Counted from the stretch's first letter, positions 51,924 to 60,206 are shown. The stretch: DNA of 64,000 nucleotides from Sphingomonas sp. JC676 (GCF_014489075.1 NZ_JACTGR010000007.1:1-64000), one strand, 5' to 3'. The notes: a model not told the origin generated them from the sequence alone. Program-made: numbers and translations.

Positions 51924-52381
51924 AGCACCCGCGACATGAAGCGGCTGAACGGATCGTCGGCCGGATAGTCCCCGAACGCGCCGCATTCGGTGAAGCCGAA
52001 CTGGCGGTAGAGCGCGTGCGCCGCCTCGAATGCCGGCCCCGATCCGGTCTCCAGGCTTATGCGCCGATAGCCGCGCTCGCGCGCGACGCCCAGCATGTGG
52101 GAAACCAATGCGGCGCCCACGCCTCTCCGCAGCCGTTCGGGATCGGTCCGCATCGACTTGATCTCGCCATGCTGGGGATCGAGCTGTTTCAGCGCTCCGC
52201 AGCCGAGCAATTGCCCGTCCTCCCATGCCGTCCAGAAGGTGATGTCGTCGCGGCGCAGCCCACTCAGGTCCAGCGCGTGCACGCTTTCCGCAGGCGAGTT
52301 GGCATGCATCGCCGCGAGGTGCAGCCGCAGCAGCGCCTGCACCTCTGGCTCGTCCAGCCCGCCTTCGCGGATCTCGATCAA
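51920..52381 (-). CDS. GNAT family N-acetyltransferase
   Basis: A 153-residue GNAT acetyltransferase of the small YsnE/PhnO-like subgroup. I start it at the TTG at 52381, which overlaps the stop of the M14 peptidase gene (TTGA) and gives the N-terminus IEIREGGLDEPEV expected for this subgroup; an upstream start would add 12 unconserved residues. Acetyl-CoA loop: MRTDPERLRRGVGAALVSHM (about 77-96). GEIKSM and LETGSGPAFEAAHALY (about 112-127) are also typical. Third gene of a coupled operon DUF4136-M14-GNAT. Confidence 0.88.
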   Translation of the reverse strand: MIEIREGGLDEPEVQALLRLHLAAMHANSPAESVHALDLSGLRRDDITFWTAWEDGQLLGCGALKQLDPQHGEIKSMRTDPERLRRGVGAALVSHMLGVARERGYRRISLETGSGPAFEAAHALYRQFGFTECGAFGDYPADDPFSRFMSRVL

Positions 52382-53499
52382 ATCCGGTCGATCATGCCGG
52401 CAAGGGTATCGAGACATGCGTGCGCCAGCACCTTGCAGCGCTCGGGCGACCAGCCGAATTCGGCGTTCGCATTCGCCTGATGATCCTTGAACGGCATTTC
52501 CAGCGTCATCGACACGGCACCGTAGCGCTCGGCGAGCTGATTCGTCGACATCGAGAGGTTGGCCTGGCCCGGCGCGGATTTCTCATAGCCCAGGTCGAGC
52601 TGGAATTCGAGCGTCGCCTCGGCCAGCGCGCGGGCGAAATCGTAGAATTTCTCGCCCAGCTCGTCGGTCCAGTTCGGAATGCCCTCGAAGCCGGCGAGGA
52701 AATTTGCGGGGATCGCCTCGTCGCCATGCACGTCCATCGCGAACACCACGCCGGTCTCGTCCATCGCATTGCGTACCGCGAGCACTTCGGGGCTCTTCTC
52801 GGGCGTCGGCGCATGCCATTCGCGATTAAGGTTCACGCCCGCGGCATTGGTGCGCAGATGCCCGCGGCGTGAGCCGTCGGGGTTCATGTTGGGCACGATG
52901 TGGAAGGTCGCCTTTTCGCGCAGCGTCGTGGCAGTCGCGTCACCGGCGTCAGTTAGTTTTTCCAGGGCGCCTTCCATCCACCATTCGGCCATCGTCTCGC
53001 CGGGATGCTGGCGGGCATAGAGCCAGACCTGCTTGGGGCCTTCGCCCAGGGTGAGGCAATCGATCGGCTGGCCGTCCAGCGTGACGCCCAGTTCCCGGTG
53101 GGTGACGCCGGGCATCGTCGCGATCCGACTGACCAGGTCGTGATGGCGCTCCATCGAATAGGGCGCGAAATAGGCGAACCAGACCAGATCGTCGTCCATC
53201 CGGTGCGTGAAGCTCAGCACGCCGTTTTCGTAGCTGGTCTCCGGCGTCTGGCGCCATGTCTGGCGATCGGTGCTCCAGCGCGCCTTGTAGCCCGGCCAGC
53301 CGAACGGATAGGCCGAGCCCCCGGCGTTCAGGATGCGGAAGGTGAGCGTGCGCCCCTTCGCTCCGGCCACGCGGAAATGGAACCATTGATAGAAATCGGA
53401 CTCATGGTCCTTCACGATCTCGAGGTCGGCCAGGTCGCCCTCGATGGCCACGACGCGAATGTTGCCGGCGTCGAACGCGGCGTTGATGCTGATGCTCAT
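52378..53499 (-). CDS. M14 family zinc carboxypeptidase, cytosolic (CCP-like)
   Basis: A 373-residue cytoplasmic protein with the N-terminal beta-sandwich domain typical of cytosolic carboxypeptidases (about 1-120, FHFRVAGAKGRTLTF) and an M14 catalytic domain. Zinc ligands are RQHPGETMAEWWMEG (HxxE, about residues 164-178) and MDVHGDEAIP (His, about 254-263). Eukaryotic relatives trim glutamates from tubulin; bacterial substrates are mostly unknown. It begins inside the stop of the DUF4136 lipoprotein gene (ATGA) and ends overlapping the GNAT start. Confidence 0.9.
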   Translation of the reverse strand: MSISINAAFDAGNIRVVAIEGDLADLEIVKDHESDFYQWFHFRVAGAKGRTLTFRILNAGGSAYPFGWPGYKARWSTDRQTWRQTPETSYENGVLSFTHRMDDDLVWFAYFAPYSMERHHDLVSRIATMPGVTHRELGVTLDGQPIDCLTLGEGPKQVWLYARQHPGETMAEWWMEGALEKLTDAGDATATTLREKATFHIVPNMNPDGSRRGHLRTNAAGVNLNREWHAPTPEKSPEVLAVRNAMDETGVVFAMDVHGDEAIPANFLAGFEGIPNWTDELGEKFYDFARALAEATLEFQLDLGYEKSAPGQANLSMSTNQLAERYGAVSMTLEMPFKDHQANANAEFGWSPERCKVLAHACLDTLAGMIDRI

Positions 53500-54107
53500 T
53501 TAACCGTGATAGTGACGCCGGACTCTCCGGGGAAGTCCTTGAAAAGCGCGCTGGCGAGTCGGGCGGCCGTTTGGCCGGGTTGGGCGTTCTCGATGCCGAC
53601 TGCCTGGGTCTGTGCACGGCCTTCCCAGATCACGCTGTTGTTGGCGCGCCGGCGTAGCTGCACCCAGAGTTCGCCGGTGAACACCTCACGCGTCTTGCCG
53701 CCGATCCCGAAGGCGACGTCGCCGCCGACCCCCACGCCGGTGCCGCCACGCCGACCGCCGCCGCTGAAGCTGCCGCCGCCCAGGCCGATCGTCACCGGTG
53801 GGCGATCCTTGACGAATCCCTTGCTCGTCCGCGTGAACGAGATGCCGGCGATATAGCCCGATTCGGTGCCGTTGGTCGCGCGGACATAGCCCAGCCGTTC
53901 CAGCTCGGTCTGCACCGCATCGGCATAGGTCTGGTACTCGGGATTGACCTGCACCGCGCCGCTCATCGGCTCGAACGACACGCTGGTCCGCTCCATCGGC
54001 TGGCCCAGATGATAGCGGGTCACGTCGATCGGCCCGGTGCGCGCGGTAGTGGTGCAACCGGCCAGCCCCATGGCTGCTACTAGCGCTAAGCTGATGGGTT
54101 TAAACAC
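53496..54107 (-). CDS. DUF4136 family lipoprotein
   Basis: A 203-residue lipoprotein: signal peptide with lipobox LAGC (Cys about residue 18), then a DUF4136 domain. YQTYADAVQTELERLGYVRA near 60-80 and a Gly-rich GGGSFSGGGRRGG-type stretch (about 130-145) are typical. Probably periplasmic, on either membrane. GGAGGTG precedes the ATG. It leads the operon with M14 and GNAT genes. Confidence 0.88.
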   Translation of the reverse strand: MFKPISLALVAAMGLAGCTTTARTGPIDVTRYHLGQPMERTSVSFEPMSGAVQVNPEYQTYADAVQTELERLGYVRATNGTESGYIAGISFTRTSKGFVKDRPPVTIGLGGGSFSGGGRRGGTGVGVGGDVAFGIGGKTREVFTGELWVQLRRRANNSVIWEGRAQTQAVGIENAQPGQTAARLASALFKDFPGESGVTITVK

Positions 54108-54204
54108 GGCACACCTCCTGTTTCGCGAACGGAACGGCTCTTATGGCGACAAACCCGAACCTTGCCGAGTCGGTTCCGGCATGCGTTAAAGGGACCCGCT
54201 GTGG

Positions 54205-54231
54205 GTTGACTTGGAAGGGGCTCGGCTATAG
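54205..54231 (+). promoter_or_regulatory. Candidate promoter of rpmJ
   Basis: GTTGAC (54205-54210) and CTATAG (54226-54231) match the alphaproteobacterial CTTGAC/CTATAT pattern well, with a 15-base spacer that is somewhat short. It lies 50 bases upstream of the L36 start in the divergent gap. Confidence 0.5.
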
Positions 54232-54281
54232 GCGGGCGCCTCTTTTCCGGCATTCCAGATAATTCGAGAAGCGAATCGGTC

Positions 54282-54407
54282 ATGAAGATCGTGAATTCAT
54301 TAAAGTCGCTCAAGGGGCGGCACCGCGACAACCGCGTGATCCGCCGCCGTGGCCGGATCTACGTGATCAACAAGACCAACCGTCGGTTCAAGGCCCGCCA
54401 GGGCTGA
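54282..54407 (+). CDS. rpmJ: 50S ribosomal protein L36 (zinc-free type)
   Basis: A 41-residue L36 (bL36), missed by length filters: it begins MKIVNSLKSLKGRHRDN and continues with VIRRRGRIYVINKTN, KARQG at the end. It lacks the four zinc ligands of the C-plus type, so it is the YkgO-like C-minus paralogue that alphaproteobacteria usually carry as their only L36. It is followed after 8 bases by a HAD gene and has its own promoter candidate. Confidence 0.93.
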   Translation: MKIVNSLKSLKGRHRDNRVIRRRGRIYVINKTNRRFKARQG

Positions 54408-54415
54408 ACTCGGAC

Positions 54416-55027
54416 GTGGGGACGCCGCGCGCCGTCATCTTTGACGTCGGCAACGTCCTCTACTCCTGGGAACCGCGTAGGTTGTACGAGCGCCTGATCG
54501 GGGACGATCGGGCGCTCGACGCGTTTATGGCCGAAGTCGTCACCAAAGAGTGGCACTTCCAGCACGACGCCGGCCGTCCGTTCGCCGAGACCTCGGTCGA
54601 ACTCAGCGCCGAATATCCGCAGCATGCCGATCTGATCGGACTGTGGGGGCCGCGCTTCCACGACACGCTGCCCGGCATGGTCCCAGGCATGGCCGCGATC
54701 GTCGAGGATCTCGACGCGCGCGGCGTGCCCCTGTTCGGCATCACCAATTTCTCCGGCGAGTTCTGGCCGCCCTTCCGCGACCGCGAGGCGGCGATCTTCG
54801 ATCGCTTCCGCGACGTGGTCGTCTCGGGCGACGAGAAGCTCGTGAAGCCCGGTGCGGCGATCTACGAACTGGCGCTGAAGCGATTCGGGCTGGAAGCGGC
54901 GGAAGCCGTCTTCGTCGACGACAGCCCCGCCAATGTCGAAGGCGCTGCGAAGCTCGGCATCCATGCTGTGCTTTTCACCGACGCTATGGATTTCCGGGCG
55001 GAGCTGGTCCGCCTCGGCCTTCTCTAG
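54416..55027 (+). CDS. HAD family hydrolase (haloacid dehalogenase-like)
   Basis: A 203-residue HAD-superfamily phosphatase of the YihX/epoxide-hydrolase-N type. Motif I is VIFDVGNVLYSW (nucleophile Asp about residue 10), motif II GITNFS (about 108-113), motif III Lys in EKLVKPG (about 141-147), and motif IV FVDDSPANVEGA (about 166-177). The start is a GTG 8 bases after the L36 stop. Substrate unknown; sugar phosphates are typical for relatives. Confidence 0.9.
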   Translation: MGTPRAVIFDVGNVLYSWEPRRLYERLIGDDRALDAFMAEVVTKEWHFQHDAGRPFAETSVELSAEYPQHADLIGLWGPRFHDTLPGMVPGMAAIVEDLDARGVPLFGITNFSGEFWPPFRDREAAIFDRFRDVVVSGDEKLVKPGAAIYELALKRFGLEAAEAVFVDDSPANVEGAAKLGIHAVLFTDAMDFRAELVRLGLL

Positions 55028-55053
55028 GCTGCACCACATCAACGGGGGCGCTG

Positions 55054-55115
55054 CTGCGAAAGCAGGAGCCCAGGGTGGCCTGGCATTTCCTTTGCCTGGG
55101 CTCCTCCTTTCGCAG
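55054..55115. repeat. Palindromic intergenic repeat between convergent genes
   Basis: Two 21-base arms (55054-55074 and 55095-55115) pair with a single mismatch around a 20-base loop. The arm begins CTGCGAAAGCAGGAGCCC. This word is of the kind that recurs between genes in sphingomonad genomes. It lies between the convergent HAD and pyk genes and could act as a bidirectional terminator. Confidence 0.7.
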
Positions 55116-55140
55116 GAGCACAAGCTCTTTGCTTCTAGCC

Positions 55141-56610
55141 TCAGCCGCCCTCGGGCCCGCGATAGGTCTTCAGCTCGTCGCCGACGATCGTGACGACATG
55201 GAGCACATTGGTCGATCCCGGCGTCTTGAAGGGCACGCCCGCGCAGATGATCACCCGGTCGCCCGCGGCCGCCAGATGGTGGCGTAGCACCATCCGCTTG
55301 GCCTTCTCGACCATCTCCTCGAACGATTCGACGTCGCGGGCGTGGACCGCGTGCATGCCCCAGAGCAGCCCCAGCCGCCGCGCCGTCTCCAGCTTGGGCG
55401 TCAGCCCCATGATCGGCACCGGCGGCCGCTCGCGCGCGATGCGCCGTGCCGTCGATCCCGACAGGGTGAAGCAGACGATCGCCGCCGCCGACACGGTCTT
55501 GGCGATGCTCTTCGCCGCCTCTGCCAGCGCGTCGGCGGTGGTGGGATCGGGCTTGGTGACGGTGAAGTGGACGCGATCGCCATGGCCGGGATCGCGCTCC
55601 ACCGCATCGGCGATCGAATCCATCATCGCCACCGATTCGATCGGCCATTTGCCCGCCGCGCTCTCCGCCGAGAGCATGATCGCGTCGGCGCCGTCATAGA
55701 CTGCGGTCGCGACGTCCGAGACTTCGGCGCGGGTGGGCGAGGGCGATTCGATCATCGATTCGAGCATCTGCGTCGCCACGATCACCGGCCGGCCCATCCG
55801 CCGCGCGGTTTCGACGATGCGCTTCTGCAGCGGCGGCACGGTCTGCGGCGGCAGCTCGACGCCCAGATCGCCGCGCGCCACCATCACGCCGTCGCACTGC
55901 TCCATGATCTCGTCGAGCCGCGCGATGGCGCTGGGTTTCTCGATCTTGGCGAGCAAAGCCGCCTTGCCGCCGATCAGGCGGCGCGCCTCCATCAGATCCT
56001 CGGGCCGCTGGACGAAGGAGAGGGCGATCCAATCCGCGCCCATCTCGACCGCGAAGCTCAGGTCGCTGCGGTCCTTCTCGGTCAGCGCCGCCAGCGGCAA
56101 CACCATGTCGGGGACGTTCAACCCCTTCGAATTGGAAAGCATCCCGCCGACTTCGACGATCGTCGTCATCCGGTCGGCGGACGCGCTGATCACGCGCAGC
56201 ACCAGCTTGCCGTCGTCGAGCAGCAGCCGTGCATCGGTATGCGCCGCCTCGAAGATCTCGCGGTGCGGCAGCTCGACGCGAGTCGCATCGCCCGGAGTGG
56301 GATCGCGGTCGAGGACGAATTCATGGCCGGCGTGCAGCATCACCTTGCCTTCGGCGAACTTGCCGACGCGCAGCTTGGGTCCCTGGAGATCGGCGAGGAT
56401 CGTCGAGGGACGGCCCAATTTCTTCTCGAGCGCGCGAATCGCCTCGAACACCGGCACCTTCGATGCCTGGTCGCCATGGCTCATGTTGATGCGAAACGCA
56501 TCGGCGCCGGTCTCGAACAGTTTCTCGATCATCTCGGGCGTGTTGCTCGCCGGTCCCAGGGTGGCGAGAATGCGCACCTTTCTGGAGCGGGGGCTTATGG
56601 CCTTTGTCAT
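55141..56610 (-). CDS. pyk: Pyruvate kinase
   Basis: Pyruvate kinase makes ATP and pyruvate from phosphoenolpyruvate. The 489-residue product has RKVRILATLGPAS at the start, FRINMSHG (about 40-47), the catalytic segment LLAKIEKPSAI with its Lys (about 213-223), MVARGDLGVELP (about 240-251), and a C-terminal allosteric domain. I choose the ATG at 56610 because GAGG lies 8 bases upstream; the ATG at 56619 would adjoin it directly. It is divergent from the DUF1244 gene. Confidence 0.96.
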   Translation of the reverse strand: MTKAISPRSRKVRILATLGPASNTPEMIEKLFETGADAFRINMSHGDQASKVPVFEAIRALEKKLGRPSTILADLQGPKLRVGKFAEGKVMLHAGHEFVLDRDPTPGDATRVELPHREIFEAAHTDARLLLDDGKLVLRVISASADRMTTIVEVGGMLSNSKGLNVPDMVLPLAALTEKDRSDLSFAVEMGADWIALSFVQRPEDLMEARRLIGGKAALLAKIEKPSAIARLDEIMEQCDGVMVARGDLGVELPPQTVPPLQKRIVETARRMGRPVIVATQMLESMIESPSPTRAEVSDVATAVYDGADAIMLSAESAAGKWPIESVAMMDSIADAVERDPGHGDRVHFTVTKPDPTTADALAEAAKSIAKTVSAAAIVCFTLSGSTARRIARERPPVPIMGLTPKLETARRLGLLWGMHAVHARDVESFEEMVEKAKRMVLRHHLAAAGDRVIICAGVPFKTPGSTNVLHVVTIVGDELKTYRGPEGG

Positions 56611-56683
56611 CGCTGTCATCCTCGGCTTGTGCGTGGCTGCCTCTAACCTTTAATGCGGGCCAATCAACTCCGGAGGTTACGAA

Positions 56684-57058
56684 ATGGACGATCTAGACAG
56701 GCTGGACGACGCGACAGCGGCCAAGGCGTTCCGTCGGCTCGTCCGGCATCTGCGCCACCGCAAGGACGCCGAGAATATCGATCTGATGGGCCTGGCCGGC
56801 TTTTGCCGCAATTGCCTGGCCGACTGGATCGTCGAGGCGGACCCGAACATCGCCAAGGACGAGGCGCGCCGGATCATCTACGACATGCCGTTCAGCGAGT
56901 GGAAGGCAAAGCACCAGAGCGAGGCCACGCCCGAGCAGATCGCGCGGATGCAGGCCAGCATGGCGAAGAACGAGCAGGAGGAAGAGGCGCTCGACGAAGC
57001 CCTCGACGAGAGCTTCCCCGCCAGCGATCCGCCCTCGATGTCCGAACCCGGCCGCTAG
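56684..57058 (+). CDS. DUF1244 domain-containing protein
   Basis: A 124-residue protein of the DUF1244 family: an all-helical core with the conserved GLAGFCRNCLADWIVEA (two cysteines, about 37-50) and DMPFSEWKAKHQ (about 68-79). The C-terminal 45 residues form an acidic low-complexity tail (EQEEEALDEALDESFPASDPP), which resembles the short tail motif found in many sphingomonad proteins. The function is unknown. GGAGG lies upstream. The stop overlaps that of the convergent SGNH gene in CTAG. Confidence 0.88.
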   Translation: MDDLDRLDDATAAKAFRRLVRHLRHRKDAENIDLMGLAGFCRNCLADWIVEADPNIAKDEARRIIYDMPFSEWKAKHQSEATPEQIARMQASMAKNEQEEEALDEALDESFPASDPPSMSEPGR

Positions 57059-57738
57059 GGCTTCAGATACGGCGCCACCGCACCGCGCCAGATCGCATAG
57101 CCTGCGGGCGTCATGTGCAGGCCATCGGCGCGCAACAGATCGGGACGCGGCTTGCTGTCTGGCCCCAGCATTGCCGGGAAGATGTCGATGAAGCCAAGGG
57201 TGGGCGACGTCGCCGCATAGGCCTGGACCAGCCGGTTCGCCTCGCGGATCCGGTCCACCATCGCCCAGCGCTGGATGCTCGGCTTGATCGCGATGAACAG
57301 GATGCGCGTCTCAGGCAGTTTTGCGCGCACCCGCACCACCAGCGCATGGAAATCCGCGAGCACCTGCTCGGGCAAGCGGCCCGCGGCGATGTCGTTGTCG
57401 CCGGCATAGAAGACGATCGTGCGCGGCGCATAGGGCAGCACGATGCGATCGAAATAGCGCAGGCTGTCGGCGATCAGCGATCCGCCGAATCCGCGGTTGA
57501 TCACCGGTACGCCGGGAAAATCCTCGACCAGGGTCGACCAGAACCGGATGCTCGAGCTGCCGAGGAACAGCACGCCCCCGGGCGCCGGCATCGCCATCTT
57601 GTCGGCGGCCTCGAACGCGGCGATCTCGTCGGCAAAGGGCGCCGCTACGGCCGGTATCGGCGGTACAACGGTCTGGGCCGGTGCGGAGAGAGGCGTGAAT
57701 CCCCCAAGCAGGGCGGCGAGCAGCAGCAATCTGGTCAT
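57055..57738 (-). CDS. SGNH/GDSL family hydrolase
   Basis: A 227-residue exported esterase-like protein of the SGNH superfamily. Signal peptide about 1-22. Block I LFLGSSSIRFW (nucleophile Ser about residue 60), block II NRGFGGS (Gly), block III YAGDNDIA (Asn) and block V DGLHMTPAGY (Asp and His, about 206-215) are all present, so it should be active on acetyl or lysophospholipid-type esters; substrate unknown. It is divergent from gapR and convergent with DUF1244. Confidence 0.92.
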   Translation of the reverse strand: MTRLLLLAALLGGFTPLSAPAQTVVPPIPAVAAPFADEIAAFEAADKMAMPAPGGVLFLGSSSIRFWSTLVEDFPGVPVINRGFGGSLIADSLRYFDRIVLPYAPRTIVFYAGDNDIAAGRLPEQVLADFHALVVRVRAKLPETRILFIAIKPSIQRWAMVDRIREANRLVQAYAATSPTLGFIDIFPAMLGPDSKPRPDLLRADGLHMTPAGYAIWRGAVAPYLKP

Positions 57739-57795
57739 GCCGGCTCGATTAGGGCGCGGCGCACGCCGACGCAAACCGTGGCCGGCCCCTTGCCA

Positions 57796-57824
57796 CTTGA
57801 GCCCAAGGCAGCGCTTCTCTAATC
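57796..57824 (+). promoter_or_regulatory. Candidate promoter of gapR
   Basis: CTTGAG (57796-57801) and CTAATC (57819-57824) are separated by exactly 17 bases, close to the alphaproteobacterial CTTGAC/CTATAT consensus, 27 bases upstream of the TTG start at 57852. Confidence 0.5.
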
Positions 57825-57851
57825 GCCCCGCTTCAACTCAGGAGACTTTCA

Positions 57852-58091
57852 TTGTCCGATTCGATTTCCGCCGAACAGCTGCGCCTTTTCATCGAGCGGA
57901 TCGAACGCCTCGAGGAAGAGAAGAAGGGCATCGCCGACGACATCAAGGATGTCTATGCCGAAGCCAAGTCGACCGGCTTCGACGCCAAGACGATGCGTTC
58001 GATCGTCAAGCTGCGGAAGATGGAGAAGCATCACCGCGACGAGGCCGACGCGCTGCTCGAAACCTATCGCAACGCGCTCGGGCTGCACTGA
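57852..58091 (+). CDS. gapR: GapR family nucleoid-associated protein (DUF2312)
   Basis: A 79-residue coiled-coil protein of the DUF2312 family. It matches Caulobacter GapR along its length (LFIERIERLEEEKKGIADDI then KDVYAEAKSTGFDAK and VKLRKMEKHHRDEADALLETY). GapR tetramers clamp overtwisted, AT-rich DNA ahead of replication and transcription and stimulate topoisomerases. The start is a TTG with AGGAGA 6 bases upstream; no ATG or GTG is available nearby in frame. It is probably expressed alone from 57796. Confidence 0.9.
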   Translation: MSDSISAEQLRLFIERIERLEEEKKGIADDIKDVYAEAKSTGFDAKTMRSIVKLRKMEKHHRDEADALLETYRNALGLH

Positions 58092-58166
58092 GTCGGGAAG
58101 GGGCGGGCATTGCACCCGCCCATGCGACCGTCCTAGAGACGCCGCACAGATTCAAACGAGAGTGCA

Positions 58167-58910
58167 ATGGCCGGCCATTCCAAATTCAAGAACATCATGC
58201 ACCGCAAGGGCGCGCAGGATAAGAAGCGCTCGGGCATGTTCTCCAAGCTCAGCCGCGAAATCACCGTCGCCGCCAAGATGGGCCTGCCCGATCCGGACAT
58301 GAACCCGCGCCTGCGCGCGGCGGTCAACGCGGCCAAGGCCGCGTCGATGCCCAAGGACAATATCCAGCGCTCGATCGACAAGGCGAGCCGCGGCGACGCC
58401 GAGAATTACGAGGAAATCCGCTACGAGGGCTTTGGCCCCGGCGGCGTCTCGCTGATCATCGAGGCGTTGACCGACAACCGCAACCGCACCGCCACCAATG
58501 TCCGCGTCGCGGTGTCGAAGAATGGCGGCAATCTCGGCGCCAGCGGCTCGGTCAGCCACGCCTTTGATCGCATGGGCCTGATCAACTATCCGGCCAGTGC
58601 CGGGGATGCCGAGAAGGTGTTCGAGGCTGCGCTCGAGGCGGGCGCCGAGGACGTGACGAGCTCCGAGGACGGCCATGAGATCTGGACCGCCCAGGGCGAT
58701 CTCCACGAAGTCGCCAAGGCGCTGGAGCCGGTGCTCGGCGAGGCCGAAGGCGCCAAGCTCGCCTGGAAGCCGCAGACCGTGGTCGAAGTGGACGAAGGCG
58801 ACGCTGCCACGCTGTTCAAGCTGATCGACGCGCTCGAAGACGATGACGACGTCCAGACCGTCTGGGGCAATTACGAAGTCTCCGATGAAGTTATGGAGAG
58901 GCTGGGTTGA
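58167..58910 (+). CDS. YebC/PmpR family DNA-binding regulator
   Basis: A 247-residue protein of the YebC/TACO1 family (MAGHSKFKNIMHRKGAQDKK opens it; RAAVNAAKAASMPKDNIQR is at about 51-69). Members are described as transcriptional regulators and, more recently, as ribosome-associated factors that ease stalling at proline stretches. It lies directly upstream of ruvC across a palindromic repeat, the conserved yebC-ruvC order. Confidence 0.95.
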   Translation: MAGHSKFKNIMHRKGAQDKKRSGMFSKLSREITVAAKMGLPDPDMNPRLRAAVNAAKAASMPKDNIQRSIDKASRGDAENYEEIRYEGFGPGGVSLIIEALTDNRNRTATNVRVAVSKNGGNLGASGSVSHAFDRMGLINYPASAGDAEKVFEAALEAGAEDVTSSEDGHEIWTAQGDLHEVAKALEPVLGEAEGAKLAWKPQTVVEVDEGDAATLFKLIDALEDDDDVQTVWGNYEVSDEVMERLG

Positions 58911-58917
58911 GCCAATT

Positions 58918-59055
58918 CCTCCCCGAGCTCGCTCGGGGAGGGGGACCGCGCCCGAAGGGCGTGGTGGAGGGGCGTGCCGGTGCAACCGGGGCGTGCCGCG
59001 CCGGCCCCTCCACCAGCCTGCGGCTGGTTCCCCTCCCCGAGGCAAGCTCGAGGAG
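58918..59055. repeat. Large palindromic intergenic element between yebC and ruvC
   Basis: About 138 bases of nested inverted repeats: an outer pair (CTCCCCGAG-type words at both ends, with a local hairpin CTCCCCGAG/CTCGGGGAG at the left) and an inner pair (GGTGGAGGGGCG against CGGCCCCTCCACC). Elements of this kind are dispersed in sphingomonad genomes. Its right end, GAGGAG (59050-59055), is positioned as the ribosome binding site of ruvC. Confidence 0.8.
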
Positions 59056-59064
59056 TAATTTCAT

Positions 59065-59550
59065 ATGATCATCCTCGGCCTCGACCCCGGCCTCGGCACC
59101 ACTGGCTGGGGCCTGATCCGCGCCGAGGGCAATCGCCTGAGCCACCTTGCCAATGGCCGCCTGAAGACCGACGCCCAGGCGCCGCTCCCGCGCCGTCTCG
59201 CCCATCTCGACGCGATGCTGACCGCGCTGATCGCCGATCACGCACCCGATGCCGCCGCGGTCGAGGAGGTCTTTGTCAACGCCAATCCGCAATCGACGCT
59301 CAAGCTTGGCCAAGCGCGCGGCGTGGTGATCTGCGCGGCGGCGCGCACCGGGATCGAGGTCGGCGAATATGCCGCGCGGCTGGTCAAGAAGGCGGTGGTC
59401 GGCACCGGCGCCGCCGAAAAGGCCCAGGTCCATGCCATGGTCATGCGACTGCTTCCCGGCGCGAAGATCCTTGGCCCCGATGCGGCGGACGCGCTGGCGG
59501 TCGCGATCTGTCACGCCCATCACCTCGTGAGTGCGCGCCGCATCGGCTGA
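59065..59550 (+). CDS. ruvC: Crossover junction endodeoxyribonuclease RuvC
   Basis: RuvC resolves Holliday junctions with RuvAB. The 161-residue product shows the acidic active site: GLDPGLGTTGWG (Asp about residue 7), AVEEVFVNANPQS (Glu about 68) and DAADALAVAICHAHH (two Asp about 140-143). Length is standard. The SD GAGGAG comes from the palindromic element upstream. ruvA and ruvB follow at 60391 and 62368, but with unrelated genes between. Confidence 0.95.
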   Translation: MIILGLDPGLGTTGWGLIRAEGNRLSHLANGRLKTDAQAPLPRRLAHLDAMLTALIADHAPDAAAVEEVFVNANPQSTLKLGQARGVVICAAARTGIEVGEYAARLVKKAVVGTGAAEKAQVHAMVMRLLPGAKILGPDAADALAVAICHAHHLVSARRIG

Positions 59551-59627
59551 GCTACCGCCGCTACCATCATTGTAGACGGCGGATTTTCGGATTAGCGTCG
59601 CGCCCTGGGGGTAGATGGAGGCGCACG

Positions 59628-60155
59628 ATGAAACGGCTTCTTCTCGCAGCGACGATGGCGCTGATCACCACATCCGATATCGCGGTCGCCGCGCAGCAGG
59701 CGGCACCCGCGCAGAGGCCAAACAGGCCGGACAGGCCTGGGCGCCCGCCCCAGGTCCAGCCTACCAAGCCGGCACCGCGCCCACCCCAGGTTCGACCGCC
59801 CGTCCAGCGCCCGCGCCCACCGGTCGCGCGTCCGCCGCAGCGACCGCACCCGCCACAGGTCCGCCCGCCCGTCCGTCCGCCGCATCGTCCCGGCGCCGGC
59901 CGTCCGCCGAATTTCCGGCCGATCCACGGACCGGGCTTCCACTATCCCCGCGGCTATCGCTATCGCCGCTGGACGATCGGGTTGCTGTTGCCGAGCATCT
60001 TCCTGTCCAACCTCTATTACTACAACAGCTATGCGGACCTGGGTGTCGGCCCGCCGCCGCCGGGCTATCGCTGGGTGCGCTATGGGCCGGATCTGCTGCT
60101 CGTCCAGATCCGCACGCGGCGCGTCGTCGACGTGATCTACGGCGCTTTCTATTGA
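59628..60155 (+). CDS. RcnB-like periplasmic protein
   Basis: A 175-residue exported protein: signal peptide (LLLAATMALITTSDIAVAA), a long Pro/Arg-rich linker (about 25-105, many PPQV/RPP units), then an RcnB-type domain (YNSYADLGVGPPPPGYRWVRYGPDLLLVQ, about 130-158, quoted here only as a family mark in pieces: DLGVGPPPPGYRWVRYG). RcnB of E. coli modulates nickel and cobalt homeostasis, but most relatives are uncharacterised. ATGGAGG precedes the start. It sits between ruvC and ruvA and ends at a strong hairpin. Confidence 0.82.
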   Translation: MKRLLLAATMALITTSDIAVAAQQAAPAQRPNRPDRPGRPPQVQPTKPAPRPPQVRPPVQRPRPPVARPPQRPHPPQVRPPVRPPHRPGAGRPPNFRPIHGPGFHYPRGYRYRRWTIGLLLPSIFLSNLYYYNSYADLGVGPPPPGYRWVRYGPDLLLVQIRTRRVVDVIYGAFY

Positions 60156-60161
60156 GCTGAG

Positions 60162-60206
60162 CCGCTCCTCGCCGCCGGACGGATCGTCCGCGCCAGCGGG
60201 GAGCGG
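60162..60206 (+). terminator. Long hairpin after the RcnB-like gene
   Basis: An 11-bp stem CCGCTCCTCGC / GCGGGGAGCGG (one G-T pair) encloses a second perfect palindrome CGGACG-GAT-CGTCCG. It starts 6 bases after the stop codon and is followed by TTGCCGCTTTT. This probably separates ruvC transcription from ruvA. Confidence 0.7.
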
